Assembly: GCA_017163975.1 (NCBI GenBank)
Contig: JAFFSR010000004.1
Location: 6,138,001 to 6,202,000 of the forward strand
DNA length: 64,000 nt
Direction: 5' to 3'
Source: Anastatus disparis
Lineage: Eukaryota; Arthropoda; Insecta; Hymenoptera; Eupelmidae
A program made the translations under genes and the position numbers. The notes beneath the pieces were generated by a model. It saw only the letters and a list, made by a program, of their open reading frames with translations. It had not been told where the DNA came from and did not search any database. Positions 49,141 through 60,000 of this stretch are shown here, piece by piece (the stretch's first letter is position 1; every line of letters begins with the position of its first letter).

Positions 49141-50580
49141 AATAATAAAAAACTACTGTTAATTCAATAACTACTGTTAAATTCAATAACTATTGTTTTT
49201 TTTATTTTTTTCAAAATTTTCAAATAGCAAATAAAGAGTTATTTATAAATAAAATGAAATAAAATATAATTAATATTAAAAAAGATGTGTACGCATAATT
49301 TTATTTTTTTTTAAATTTAATAATCACTTTTATTAGTCATCACCTTATTTAAAAAAATATAAAATTAACATTATTTATATCAAGTATAAATTACTTTTTA
49401 AATCGTTTAAAAAAACAATTCTAGTTCTTTAAAAAATTATATTATTTATATTTGATGAATATCATTTAGAAAAACAATGTTAGATCAATCTCTGTACTCA
49501 TCAGCCTTATTGATACTCGGATAAAAAAATATCAATGTTTTGTAAACAAGATTCAGAAATTTGATAATAACAATAGAATATTTACAAGGAAAACGCTTGT
49601 TTTTTTTTGTATTCTTATTGACTATTGTCTGACATGGAGCATTTATTATACGTAATGTGTATGATTCGGTAAAGTTGATTGTTCAATATCGAACACGTCG
49701 TGCAGTATAATACCGTTAAGAATAATTATATAAGACTTGTTTTCATCATCGCCATCGATGATTTCTTTTTTTTGTGTTCGAAGTTCTTGTTCAATAAAAA
49801 CATACATTATTTTACGTGTTGATCTATATGAGTAATTTTTTTAAGATTTTAGTTATGTACTGATTCATAATCATTTTTTTTTTGTTATAATATAGTCGGG
49901 ATAAACATAAAAGTATATGTATAAAAATTATGCTTGTAAGAAGAGTCTAAATTTTTTTATACAACATCGAATATAATAACAAACAGTAATGACCAATTTT
50001 TAAAAACAAAATAAATTTTAATCATAAAAGATACGAATTCAATTTTCTTTAATCAACCATGCGTTTATTGAGTGAAAACAGGAAAAAAATGATATTACTT
50101 TTATTGGCGTGAAACAAATGTAAAGTGCTATTCTGCTATCCGGCAAATAAAGAAAAAAAGTAAGTAAGCGTAACGTGAATTTTTGTTGTTACTTTCGGAA
50201 ATTTAACAGCACGATGACAAAATGCAGCTGTTGACCTGTCCGGTTAGTCCCTTCCGGCCAAGTGTAAGCGAACTTTCTTTCTCACATAAATATATATATT
50301 TTTATTCGTTTACTTATTCTTTAGTTTAATTTTACCCTTTTTATTGTGAATAAAATTTTTGTTTTAATAATATCTTTCAGCCCAGTGTTATTTGACAACT
50401 GTTTTTCATGTGAAATGCACTGAAATGTCTTAAAATTGAATTTTCAAGCGAAAGATCGTTTTGTTTTGTAAAAAAAATTATATAGATTTTGTTTTACAGT
50501 TTTAACTTTTATCAAAATATTTACGTTTCTAAATACACCTTTTTCAGTTATTTTTATAAGAGAATACAAAACACAATATT
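49141..50580. other. Non-coding DNA
   Basis: AT-rich; a short GC-balanced patch at 50210-50270 (CAGCTGTTGACCTGTCCGG) is the only break. No gene or repeat copy is recognised. Confidence 0.5.
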
Positions 50581-50581
50581 A

Positions 50582-50776
50582 AGGTCTGAGTGGCTCACTC
50601 GGTAGAGTGATGGATTCATAATCTCGAGGACTCGAGTTCGAATCCCGCTCGCGGCAACCGACTGATACAAGTATCACTGTGTGCGATACATATGCTTTGT
50701 TTATAAACACATTGAAAACCTCCGTCGCTAATTAGTAGTAATGATAGCATAAATACAGCGACGTTAAATAAAAAAA
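50582..50776 (+). mobile_element. tRNA-derived SINE, copy 2 (best preserved)
   Basis: A box TGGCTCACTCGG, B box GAGTTCGAATCCC, then ATGCTTTGTTTATAAACACA, CTCCGTCGCTAATTAG, ATAGCATAAATACAGC and GACGTTAAATAAAAAAAG. Flanks show an imperfect direct repeat (ACAAAACACAATATTA before, ACAAAACATTA after), consistent with a target-site duplication. The acceptor-stem ends do not pair, so this is not a functional tRNA gene. Confidence 0.8.
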
Positions 50777-52429
50777 GAACAAAACATTATGGTGTAATTG
50801 ACGCAATTGTTTTTTTTTCATAATATTTATTATATGCTTAGAATCGTTTAATAAATTTTTATTACTCAAAAGCTTATAGATACTCGTGAAATGATCATAG
50901 ATTGAAAAATAATTCACTGTCTTTTTAAAATATTACATTGCCAATTCCAAAATATTTATTCATTGTCAAACTTTTATCCGCTTTTATCTTCTTATATATT
51001 TTCTTTGTTTGCTCATGAGAAGAAAAAAAAAGCTATTTTACAAGCTGAGAACAAAAGTATAATGACATTAATTTAATTCTAAATTTAATTTTATCAATTT
51101 ATCAAAGAATCTATATAAAAGTTAATAAAGAAAATATTGAAACAAAGAGCAATTTTGCCTCTCTCTCTCTATGTATATAGCTTCGTCTTTCTCTTTCCTG
51201 TATTCCACATCGAGCCAACTCCATTATATTCCCTTGGTATATACACTGATACATGTATATACGTGTATATACATCTCTCTTGGTTTTTGTGGAAAGGCTG
51301 ACGCTGCAGCTGGCCTGTGGTGTTGGCGTTGCAGACTGGCACGTAGCCCAAGCCCTTTAAGCTCGAACAAAGGACTCCTCTTGCTATTTCTGTATAAAGG
51401 GCTCTCTATATCTCTCTAGCTGTCTTTTTACTTTTTTTTTCTTCGTCTTCTTTTAGCCTATGATTTTACGCCAATGCGTATATTTTTCAACTTTTCCATA
51501 GGGTTTCAGATTATATTGTAACGTGTCTTCAAAACGATGCTGCTTTCTTTCTTCTTTTTTTTTAATACAGTTTTTGGATAAGGCAAAAAGGAACGAGGGA
51601 TTTTGAGAGATTGTACCTTTTTATTGCCGACGAGACAAGTCTGAAGATTCAGAAAATTTTATGGTCACATAACTATAGTGCATAGGGTATATAGCGGTTA
51701 TAGTCTTAGATGCGAGATAGTGTATGGGGTTTGGATTTAGGAGACGGTAAGGAATTTCAAGATTATTTAACAATGATGGATGAAAAGAAATTTAGAAGCG
51801 TAAAGAAATGTTTAATCGGTAGGAAACTTATAAGGATTCTTTTAAGTGAACTTGACTAGTAAAAAAATACAAAATACAGTAACTCTGAGAATGTGTTGCA
51901 TTTAACGTCCAAAACATATGGAAAGTTTTAGTTATTTTTTGATAAATTATAGCACTGGATAACTTTTTCATGAATTTTAGCAGATTTATATTTGAAAATC
52001 TTTAAGTTAACATGACTGACGTAAAAATACACATTATTATATACAAGTTTGTCATCACCAAATTTGTTCTTAACAATTTATTTTTTCATTCTTTTGTAAT
52101 AAAAATTAAATAAATAAGTAGAGGAAGAAATTTAGATCAGAATTGTGAGCCAATTTTGTAAAAAATTCTGAAACTTTTGACTTAATTTACAAATTGATAT
52201 TCTTGGGTTTTTTTAAAATTTTTTACAAATCTAATTAACCTAAAGTTGTGATGCTTTCTATTTAAAGCTTATTTTTGAATAAGAAAACGATTAAAATGAG
52301 TGTTGAAAAAACAAATTTTTCAATGATAGTTTTCAACCATCTTAACTTTATGAAAAGGAAAATATTCGCAAGATTGTCGAGATTTCTATTTTAAAGTCCC
52401 TGATATACCTACTAGAAGAGTTTTAGTTC
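50777..52429. other. Non-coding DNA with a less AT-rich island
   Basis: 51150-51720 is GC-balanced (CTCTCTCTCTATG, GGCTGACGCTGCAGCTGGCC, CAAGCCCTTTAAGC). Overlapping short frames on both strands have no domain. It may be regulatory. The remainder is AT-rich. Confidence 0.4.
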
Positions 52430-52795
52430 GGGGTCATTGATATTCCTCAAATTTTGTGAAGAAAACAGAAACATGAATAAAACGAAAATTTTAGATCCTA
52501 ATACATATTTCTCTGGTAACAAACGTGTATAGTTCTTGAGCATTAATAGCTAGAAGCTTAAAACTCTTTTAAATAAATTTGAATTCAAATTCTAGCTGTT
52601 GTTGCTAAAGAACTATACGCCCTTTGAAAATCTAGTGACACTCTTTAATTGCCTGTAACTAGGGAGATATTGAGCATCGAAGTCTAAAATTTTGGCTCTC
52701 TTTATGTTTCTGCATCGAGAATCATCTTTCAAAATTTGAGTAAAAACGGCGACCCGAAATCTTGACACTTTCCTGTTTAATAAAATCAAAACTGA
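52430..52795. repeat. Foldback family E, diverged copy
   Basis: Contains the order ATAGTTCTTGAGCATTAATAGCTAGAAGCTT, AAAGAACTATACGC, GAAAATCTAGTGAC, TTTAATTGCCTGTAACTAGG and ATATTGAGCAT, each matching the 56737-57415 palindrome. Much of the central portion is missing. Confidence 0.6.
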
Positions 52796-53385
52796 CATGC
52801 TGACTGAGCATACTCAGCCATGCAAAGTTGTTTCGTTGGACACAGTGCGACAAAATTTCTTTGTACGAAGATCGTTCAGGTGGGTTAAACATCACTGAAG
52901 GATTAGTCGTATAGAGCTGTAGATAGAGTACGTAGTATTTTTCAGCAAAAAAGATTAGCTAATTTACCAGTGCACTGGCCTATTTAAAAAAAAGTTGTTT
53001 TAAGGATTAATCTCACCAGATTTTCTCTCCTTTACATTCAATATCTTGGGTGAATGCAGAATGAGAAAGAGATGAAAAATTGAAAAATTAGAAAATAAAG
53101 ATTGTAAACGAAGGTACGGATAATAAAGATACTTCAAAGCCGGAAATTAAGGGTGTGGAAATTACCTTATAATGAATCAGGTTGGCCAACTTCAACGACA
53201 CCTGCAAGCAATATTGTTTTTATATGCGTGTGAGCGTGCATACGTGCATCTTTGCATACATATATCAAATAAAATTCCTGTATCTTATCGTTTTTAATCA
53301 ATATTGAAAATGGTACAGAATTGAAATTCATTGAATATATGAAAAAAGTTTTATGAAAAACAATATTCCTACTTTCATTTCTCAG
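52796..53385. other. Non-coding DNA
   Basis: Moderately AT-rich; nothing recognisable. Confidence 0.5.
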
Positions 53386-53578
53386 AGGGAATTTCCCTTA
53401 AAAAATTATAGTAAACATCTTTACATAATGTACATTTTTAGGTTATTTTATAGGAATCACCTTTAAATATTATTAGATTTATGTACAAAATTAAAAATGT
53501 ACAGTCAGTACTTTTAACCGTATATGGCAGTAATTTTTACAGGACTACTCTGTAAATTTTATTAAATTAAATTCTTAT
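53386..53578. repeat. MITE-C copy
   Basis: Matches 59808-60000 in order: TTTTTAGGTTATTTTATA, CCTTTAAATATTATT, GTACAAAATT, GGCAGTAATTTTTACAGGACTACTCTGTAAATTT. The start (AGGGAATTTCCCTTAAAAAA) is an imperfect inverse of the end, so it is MITE-like. Confidence 0.6.
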
Positions 53579-56324
53579 TCTAATAGATTATTTATAAATT
53601 TGCCTTCGAATCAACATTCGTATCTAATTCAATTTTGTAATTTTTAAAATAAATGTAAAATATTCTATAGCTTACAGGAAAGTTGCCAAATATACTGTTA
53701 GAAATTATTATTGTGGCTATTTTTCTTCTTTGGATTATTATCTGCATAGCTTTATTTCTATTTTTTCTTAAAAATAAGTATTTTTAATGATTATAAATAT
53801 TTTTAGTCATTTTTTTTGTTGAATTATGTATGTAGATATTTCAATAAAATAAAGATATTTCTACTTTATATTTTTAGTTTAAAAAAATTGTTTTTTTTTT
53901 TAATTTTTATCTATTATAGATATTAAAATAAAAAAATTATTTATTAAAGTATATGAAAAAGTATATCACATTTAAAATTATTTAAATACACAGAAGAATT
54001 TTAAAGGTCAAGGTTATAAGATACTTAAAAATTCTAAAGTAATTACGCTTATTAAATGATTTTCCAGACATAAAAGTAAAGTCATTAAGTTAAATATATT
54101 TACTTCATTTATACTCCTTGAATTTCCTTTTGAAAATATAAATAATTTATATGGAATGGAGAAAAAATATATAAACCTTTATTAAAAATTATAAATATGC
54201 AATGCTTTTGCTCATCTAAATTGTTATTTTTCACCATTAACAGCAGTTACATACAATTAGAGGCTCGACGAATAATTCATTAGATTTTTATGTAGGGTAA
54301 AGCGATAAATTGCTCTACATGCATCACATTTTTATATAATAATATAATAATTTTATACATCATGTATTTTATGTTCGCTTAAACGAAATTCATATTTTTA
54401 AAAACAAAATTAAAATTCCTAACAGTATATCTTTTTAATAATTATTTTTTCGAAAACTTTTCTTATTCAGCATTAGTTTAAACTATTTAGGATAAATAAA
54501 ATAAATAAAATTTCCTATAAATTTAATACCATTTTTTCTGCGAGGAAATTTTTCAATAGTTTCAACAAGTAAAATTATTATTGCTATAATTATTATTTTA
54601 TTCATAATCGCACAAGCAGAATGTTATTTTTATTTAATTTTATGCTTAATGTAGAGATAAAAATGAATTTGTAAATGGACAATTACGGATGATTAATGAA
54701 TAATAAAGTACTTTTTAAATTTAATATTCAGTAAGATGAAATAAATTTTTTGTAAATTAAGTACTGAATGTAGTAAAAAAATTCGTCAACAATATCCACT
54801 GTCTTTGCTCTAAACGTTTGATAAAAACGTTATTAAATGGAAATACATAAAGTTCAATATATCTCGAGTATATAATAATAAAAGAAAATTTAATAGGAAA
54901 TTTCAGAGAATCTTAAAAAACTCTTTCAGTCTCTTAACAACTCTAGCATACTGCAACCAATGCAAATTTTCTTAACGGATTAAGTAATCAATTCAATGAA
55001 GCCCTTTAAAGCTTTTTTTAATTATGTTTTTAATTAACAAAGGTCAGCATTTTTTCAAAAAGTAATACACAAGAATAATGCTTAAGAGGTTTTGAAATAA
55101 TAAAATAAACTATGCAATACAAGCACAAAATTATTCAAATATTTAACAATAAAAAATCTTGTGCCAGTTGATGGATATGTATATTTTCGCACCATGTGAA
55201 ATATTCAGCTTTGTTCAGTTTAAGCAAGAGAAGTCATTAACGTGTAATTGGAAAGGCGCCGCGCGACTGTACCAAGTATTACAAGATAAAACGAATGAAT
55301 ATAAAGTCACGCGGGAAAATTTATGCGCACGAGACGAGGAAAAGGAAATAGAAGGAAAAAGCATTAGACTGCCTGTTTTTTTTTCTTTCTTGACGTTATG
55401 TTCAGGAAAAGAAAAGGAGAGAAAAATAGTTGAAGTTTGAGAAATGAAAGAAAGGATGATTATATTTCGTTTTTTTTTCTTCTTTCTTTTGTTATAAGCG
55501 TGGGATATAAAATAAACGATTAATGAATGATCTCAGTGTTAATCCGTAAAAACTATCGCTTCAACTGTAGACTTTAAAAAAAAGTAGTGATGTATAACCA
55601 TTGAAAAGTTTTTTTTAGAAGGGACAATATTTGATGGAACTCTTGGTTATTTATAATAGATAGTGTAGATTTTAAGGGAACCATCGGGAAGTCATCAATT
55701 ATAGTTGTGACCTTGTAATTTATGTCTTTTTGTCATTTTTCATGTGTATTTGTTTTTTAAAGTGCTCAGAATAGAAAATGATGAAAAATTTAATGTTAGT
55801 TTTATTTTTATCAAAATTTATATGATTCTATCGGAAGTTCATTGTCGTTTATGTTTTTAAAAATATTAGACATGTTCATCAAACACTATTGTGGTCATTC
55901 AGAATATTGTTTAAATAAAGATAAAACATTGTTATGCACAAAGTGGTATAAATCTCTATAATATTCATCTACTAAAGATTGAATATCTCACTTTTGCTAT
56001 TGATGAATATAATAAATATTGGCATATTTATATGAAGACGAACTTATTTGCTACTTAATGATTAAAACGCTTATTAGTATAATTCTAATTATAACTTAAA
56101 TGCTAAACTAATCATGAAAATTCATTAATATTATTTTATAATATTAAATTATAAAAGTCCATCGCTTGATAATCTAATACTAAAAATCGTTATAAGTTTT
56201 CAGTGTTCATCTACTAATTTTTTGACCTTATTTAAAATTTTTACATATAATTTCGTGTTCTTTTTTAATTACAAAACTAATATTACAATCAAAGAGTTAA
56301 CATCAATTTTATTTTTAATTCTTT
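53579..56324. other. Non-coding DNA
   Basis: AT-rich, with one less AT-rich patch at 55150-55400 (GGAAAGGCGCCGCGCGACTG). A 93-codon frame there starts at a non-ATG codon and has no domain. I see no continuation of the kinase. Confidence 0.45.
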
Positions 56325-56502
56325 TTCTTAATGTCGCTGTAATTGTACTACCACTATAGTAATAAATTAAAGACCGAGATTTTTAGTGTATTTGTGAACA
56401 ATGGACTGGAACGTTTTTTAAATCAATGGATTGAGACAAGCATTCGAACTCAGGCCAAAAAATTGCTAATCCAATGCTTTGTCGAGTGAATCACCGAAGA
56501 TT
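56325..56502 (-). mobile_element. tRNA-derived SINE, copy 4 (diverged)
   Basis: On the - strand: AAATCTTCGGTGATTCACTCG, B box GAGTTCGAATGC, then CATTGTTCACAAATACACT, TCTCGGTCTTTAATT and tail AGCGACATTAAG, matching the other three copies end to end with many substitutions. Confidence 0.65.
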
Positions 56503-56736
56503 TGATTAATATATTATCGAACGAAAAAATTATACATTTGATTTTGCGATTCATTAACATGAGATATTGAGTTTGACGATATCAGAAAAATTATGATGTT
56601 TCCATATTGAAAGTGCAAGAAATAAACTTATTAAAAGTTTTTTGCAATAAAGTGTGAATATTAATTTTTGTATCTATGAAAAGTCGTTGAACTGAAGTCA
56701 ATGAATAAATTCGTATTTAATTGTGAATATTTAGAT

Positions 56737-57415
56737 GTACTCACTAGGAGAGTGTCACACCTCCGGATCACGGATTTTGCTCAAACTTCGGGATAAGTTT
56801 TCAGATGATAAAATATGGAAAAAGCTAAAGTTATAGTCATAAATACTCAATATTTCCGTAGTTACAGGCAATTAAAGAAAATCACTAAAAAAGTTACTAG
56901 ATTTTTAAACGCATATAGTTCTTTAGCGTCGATAGCTACAAGCTTGAAACTTTTTTTAAATTAAAGCTAAGCTCAAATCCTTTCGAAATAGTAGTTACAG
57001 CATATCAAAATATTATTTTTTCCCAAAGTTGGAGCGTATTAAGGATTGGACCTAATTTCAGCTTTTATTATTAATTAATGTTTTTAAAAGAAAAATCAGG
57101 TCCAATGTTTATCATGCTCTAACTTTGGGAAAAAATAATATTTTTACATGCTATAACTACTAATTCGAAAGGATTTGAGCTCAGCTTTAATTTAAAAAAA
57201 GTTTCAAGCCTGTAGCTATCAATGCTAAAGAACTATATGCGTTTAAAAATCTAGTAACTTTTTTAGTGATTTTCTTTAATTGTCTGTAACTAGGAAAATA
57301 TTGAGTATTTATGACTATAACTTTAGCTTTTTCCATATTTTATCATCAGAAAACTTATCCCGAAGTTTGAGCAAAATCCGTGATCCGGAGGTGTGACATT
57401 CTCCTAGTCAGTATA
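56737..57415. mobile_element. Foldback family E, complete palindromic copy
   Basis: Arms of about 320 bp pair from GTACTCACTAGGAGAGTG / ATTCTCCTAGTCAGTATAC inward through CACCTCCGGATCACGGATTT, AACTTCGGGATAAGTTTTC, AGTTACTAGATTTTTAAACG and TATTATTTTTTCCCAAAGTT to a short AT-rich loop near 57075. Arms differ by scattered substitutions. No coding capacity. This is the reference copy for those at 42974, 52430 and 62896. Confidence 0.8.
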
Positions 57416-57427
57416 CTTTCATCAAAG

Positions 57428-57534
57428 AAAATAGACGTAAATAGAAAAGCAGATTTGTGTAAAATGTTGAGCCAAGTTATACTTCTAAAGTTTATAAAAT
57501 TTAATAAATAAGTTATATTATATATTAGTTATAT
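57428..57534. repeat. MITE-D copy, left half (split by element F)
   Basis: AAATAGACGTAAATAGAAAA, AAATGTTGAGCCAAGTTAT: the opening of MITE-D. Its continuation appears at 58104 after the F insertion. Confidence 0.5.
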
Positions 57535-58103
57535 ATGTCCTTTGGCCGTATTCAGGTGGAATATGAATCGAGGACAATGTTTGTCGCTTGAGCTGAAATT
57601 GCCGAGGGCGCGCGAAGCGCGCCCGAGGTAGATTTCTGCTCAAGCGGCAAAGATTGTTCGAGATTCAGATTCCACCTGAATAAACGGCCAAAGGACATAG
57701 ATGATTTTATGTCCGAAGTAGGCCGTATGAGGAAATATAACTTATTAGTTGAAAATATTAATCTTTTTTTCAATACTTTTAAAATTAAATTTTAGTTCTA
57801 TTGATTTTTTCTTTTGTTTCTTAGATTGATATTTTGTAATTAGTATAGCTGCTGTCGAAGCACGAGTCATTTTTTTTTCACTAACCTACGTTCAATATGA
57901 TTGCTCTTTGACATATTGAACGAAACATAGTAGGATCGGTGATGCCATATTGATTTCTCCTGAGACATATTGAGTCTCAATATGTCTCAGGAAGACATAT
58001 AATTCTTGCAATAAGTCGAGGAGCGCGTCTGAGACATATGGGATGCCAATACAAATTTAGCATGCTCTTTACATACTGACACGAATACGGCCTACGAGGA
58101 CAT
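57535..58103. mobile_element. Element F, copy 1 (nested inside MITE-D)
   Basis: Ends ATGTCCTTTGGCCGTATTC and the complement of GAATACGGCCTACGAGGACAT are imperfect inverted repeats. Three internal hairpins are stacked: 57555-57680 (AGGTGGAAT / ATTCCACCT enclosing GGGCGCGCGAAGCGCGCCC), around 57890-57935 (TTCAATATG...CATATTGAA), and a perfect GAGACATATTGAGTCTCAAT palindrome near 57961. The same sequence occurs inverted at 59339-59792. No protein. Confidence 0.75.
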
Positions 58104-58260
58104 AAAATAATATATATTATTTATAACAAAGTTTATAAACTATATATACGGTTTATATACACTGAAATCGTTGATGAGATGAGCTCCAAAAGTTGCTTCA
58201 TTTTCTCGAATTGCTTTATGCTTCTAAGTTTACGTTTATTTATTTATTACTTTAGTCTCA
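58104..58260. repeat. MITE-D copy, right half
   Basis: ACACTGAAATCGTTGATGAG, GAGCTCCAAAAGTTGC and TTCTCGAATTGCTTTATGCTT match the latter part of the uninterrupted copy at 58908-59115, showing that F inserted into D here. Confidence 0.5.
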
Positions 58261-58519
58261 AGTCCATATGCAGGATTAAAAAAAATACGCAATATTGATT
58301 AAAAAAAAATATTCAATTTTACCTCTTTCACTTTTTATAAATAATTTAACTGTGTGATGATTAGTAATAAAAATATTGTTTAACAAAATTTTTCAAAAGA
58401 AATTGTCTTAAAATTGATTATTTAATAAATACACTGTTTACCACAAAATTTTAAACTTTTGCGCCTTTATTTGTGCATGCGCAATTTAAAATTCCACTAT
58501 TAGTTTAGTAATTAACCGC

Positions 58520-58584
58520 TAGGTGGCTACCATTTTTTTGTGCTTCCCGCAAGCGGCAAGATTGGTCTGCGTTTCATATATAAG
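58520..58584 (+). promoter_or_regulatory. U6 promoter: upstream element and TATA box
   Basis: CCCGCAAGCGGCAAGATTG at 58546-58564 sits about 43-61 bases before the U6 start, where insect PSEA elements lie. TATATAAG at 58577-58584 lies 23-30 bases before it. This PSE plus TATA layout specifies Pol III in insect U6 genes. TAGGTGGC at 58520 is shared with the 24.7-kb promoter. Confidence 0.75.
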
Positions 58585-58606
58585 GAAGAAGTATATCCTA
58601 ACTGTT

Positions 58607-58623
58607 GTACTTGCTTCGGCAGT

Positions 58624-58663
<40 letters not shown>

Positions 58664-58713
58664 GGCCCCTGCGCAAGGATGACACGCAAAATCGTGAAGC
58701 GTTCCACATTTTT
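58607..58713 (+). ncRNA. U6: U6 spliceosomal snRNA
   Basis: Complete and canonical: 5' stem-loop GTACTTGCTTCGGCAGTAC, then CATATACTAAAATTGG, the ACAGAGA box that pairs with 5' splice sites, the AGC triad (GATTAGCATGG), CCCCTGCGCAAGGATGACAC, and GAAGCGTTCCACA before a run of seven T. As remembered, the fly sequence has T at position 3 and A at its partner; here both are exchanged (A and T), so the stem is kept. U6 is the catalytic RNA of the spliceosome. With an intact promoter and terminator this copy should be functional rather than a pseudogene. Confidence 0.95.
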
Positions 58714-58715
58714 TT
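58709..58715 (+). terminator. Pol III oligo-T terminator of U6
   Basis: Seven consecutive T directly after GTTCCACA form the standard RNA polymerase III stop and supply the 3' U tail. Confidence 0.85.
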
Positions 58716-58907
58716 GGTTATTTTTGGTAAAAATTATTGATATATGACATGTTTATAATATTTTGATTTATTACTACTTTGAGTATTAAATTAGAACTCT
58801 GCATAATTTTTTAGTTTGTGTAAAGTTATTGAACTTGAGAAAGATATTCAACAACAAGTTTGCATTATAGTTATATTATTCAGATGTAGTTATAATTTAT
58901 TTTCATC

Positions 58908-59115
58908 AAATAATATAGACGTAAATAAAAAGATCTGTACAAAATTTTGAGCCAAGTTATCCTTTTAACATTTATTCAGCTTGTGTATATGCATTACCAA
59001 CATATATAGATACACAGATCTGTTATCGTTAGTGGAATGAGTTCCAAAAGTTACGTCACTTTCTCTATTTGTTTGGCGCTTTTATACTTATGATTATATT
59101 CGCTGCTTTCATCAT
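58908..59115. repeat. MITE-D copy, uninterrupted
   Basis: AATATAGACGTAAATAAAAA, ACAAAATTTTGAGCCAAGTT, GATCTGTTATCGTTAGTGGA and GAGTTCCAAAAGTTACGTCA are shared with 57428/58104 and partly with 42630. Confidence 0.5.
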
Positions 59116-59338
59116 GCAAAACTAGTTTAAGTGGATGCAAAGATTTGTTAAACTTATAAAATAAGAAATTATTAGTATTATTATTATTCTATTGTCAAAA
59201 AAATAAAGAAGAATAGTTACAAAATTAAGTGAAAAAATAATGTGAACATTCTTAATTTATTTAACATGTCCTAAATATCAATCGTTGTTAAAACTAATAA
59301 TAATAATAATGATATTAATACTCTTAATATATGTATTT
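59116..59338. other. Spacer
   Basis: AT-rich, with ATT/AAT trinucleotide runs near 59175 and 59300. Confidence 0.5.
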
Positions 59339-59792
59339 ATGTCCTCGTAGGCCGTATTCGTGTCAGTATGTAAAGAGCATGCTAAATTTGTATTGGCATC
59401 CCATATGTCTCAGACGCGCTCCACGACTTATTGCAAGAATTATGTCTTCCTGAGACATATTGAGACTCAATATGTCTCAGGAGAAATCAATATGGCATCA
59501 CCGATCCTACTATGTTTCGTTCAATATGTCAAAGAGCAATCATATTGAACGTAGGTTAGTGAAAAAAAAATGACTCGCGCTTCGACAGCAGCTATACTCA
59601 TTACAAAATGTCAATCTAAGAAACAAAAGAAAAAATCAATAGAACTAAAATTTAATTTTAAAAGTATTGAAAAAAAGATTAATATTTTGAACTAATAAGT
59701 TATATTTTCTCATACGGCCTACTTCGGACATAAAATCATCTATGTCCTTTGGCCGTTTATTCAGGTGGAATCTGAATACGGCCAAAGGACAT
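59339..59792. mobile_element. Element F, copy 2 (inverted relative to copy 1)
   Basis: Runs from ATGTCCTCGTAGGCCGTATTC to ATACGGCCAAAGGACAT and is nearly identical to the complement of 57535-58103. It lacks about 115 bases: the GC-rich hairpin arm (AGGTGGAAT...ATTCCACCT) has collapsed to a single ATTCCACCT. With copy 1 it forms a large inverted repeat enclosing the U6 gene. Confidence 0.75.
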
Positions 59793-59807
59793 ATATAACT
59801 AATATGT

Positions 59808-60000
59808 ATAACAAGAAAACTTCATCATAAAAACTACGCTAACCATCACTGCAATCGTGGTACATTGTATATTTTTAGATTGTTTTATATATACGTATCC
59901 TTAAATATTATTTAATGCATAGACAAAATTTAAAATATGTGGCCAATAATTTTTACCGTACAAGATAGTAATTTTTACAGTACTACTCTGTGAATTTCTG
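59808..60000. repeat. MITE-C copy
   Basis: Aligns with 53386-53578 through TTTTTAGATTGTTTTATATA, CCTTAAATATTATTTAA and AGTAATTTTTACAGTACTACTCTGTGAAT. It is non-coding and immediately adjoins element F copy 2. Confidence 0.6.

Noticed and set aside
50582..50655. tRNA gene
   Set aside because: A and B boxes are good, but acceptor-stem ends do not pair and the unit continues into a conserved SINE body.
57552..57773. 73-codon - strand frame
   Set aside because: Lies across the hairpin of element F; incidental.
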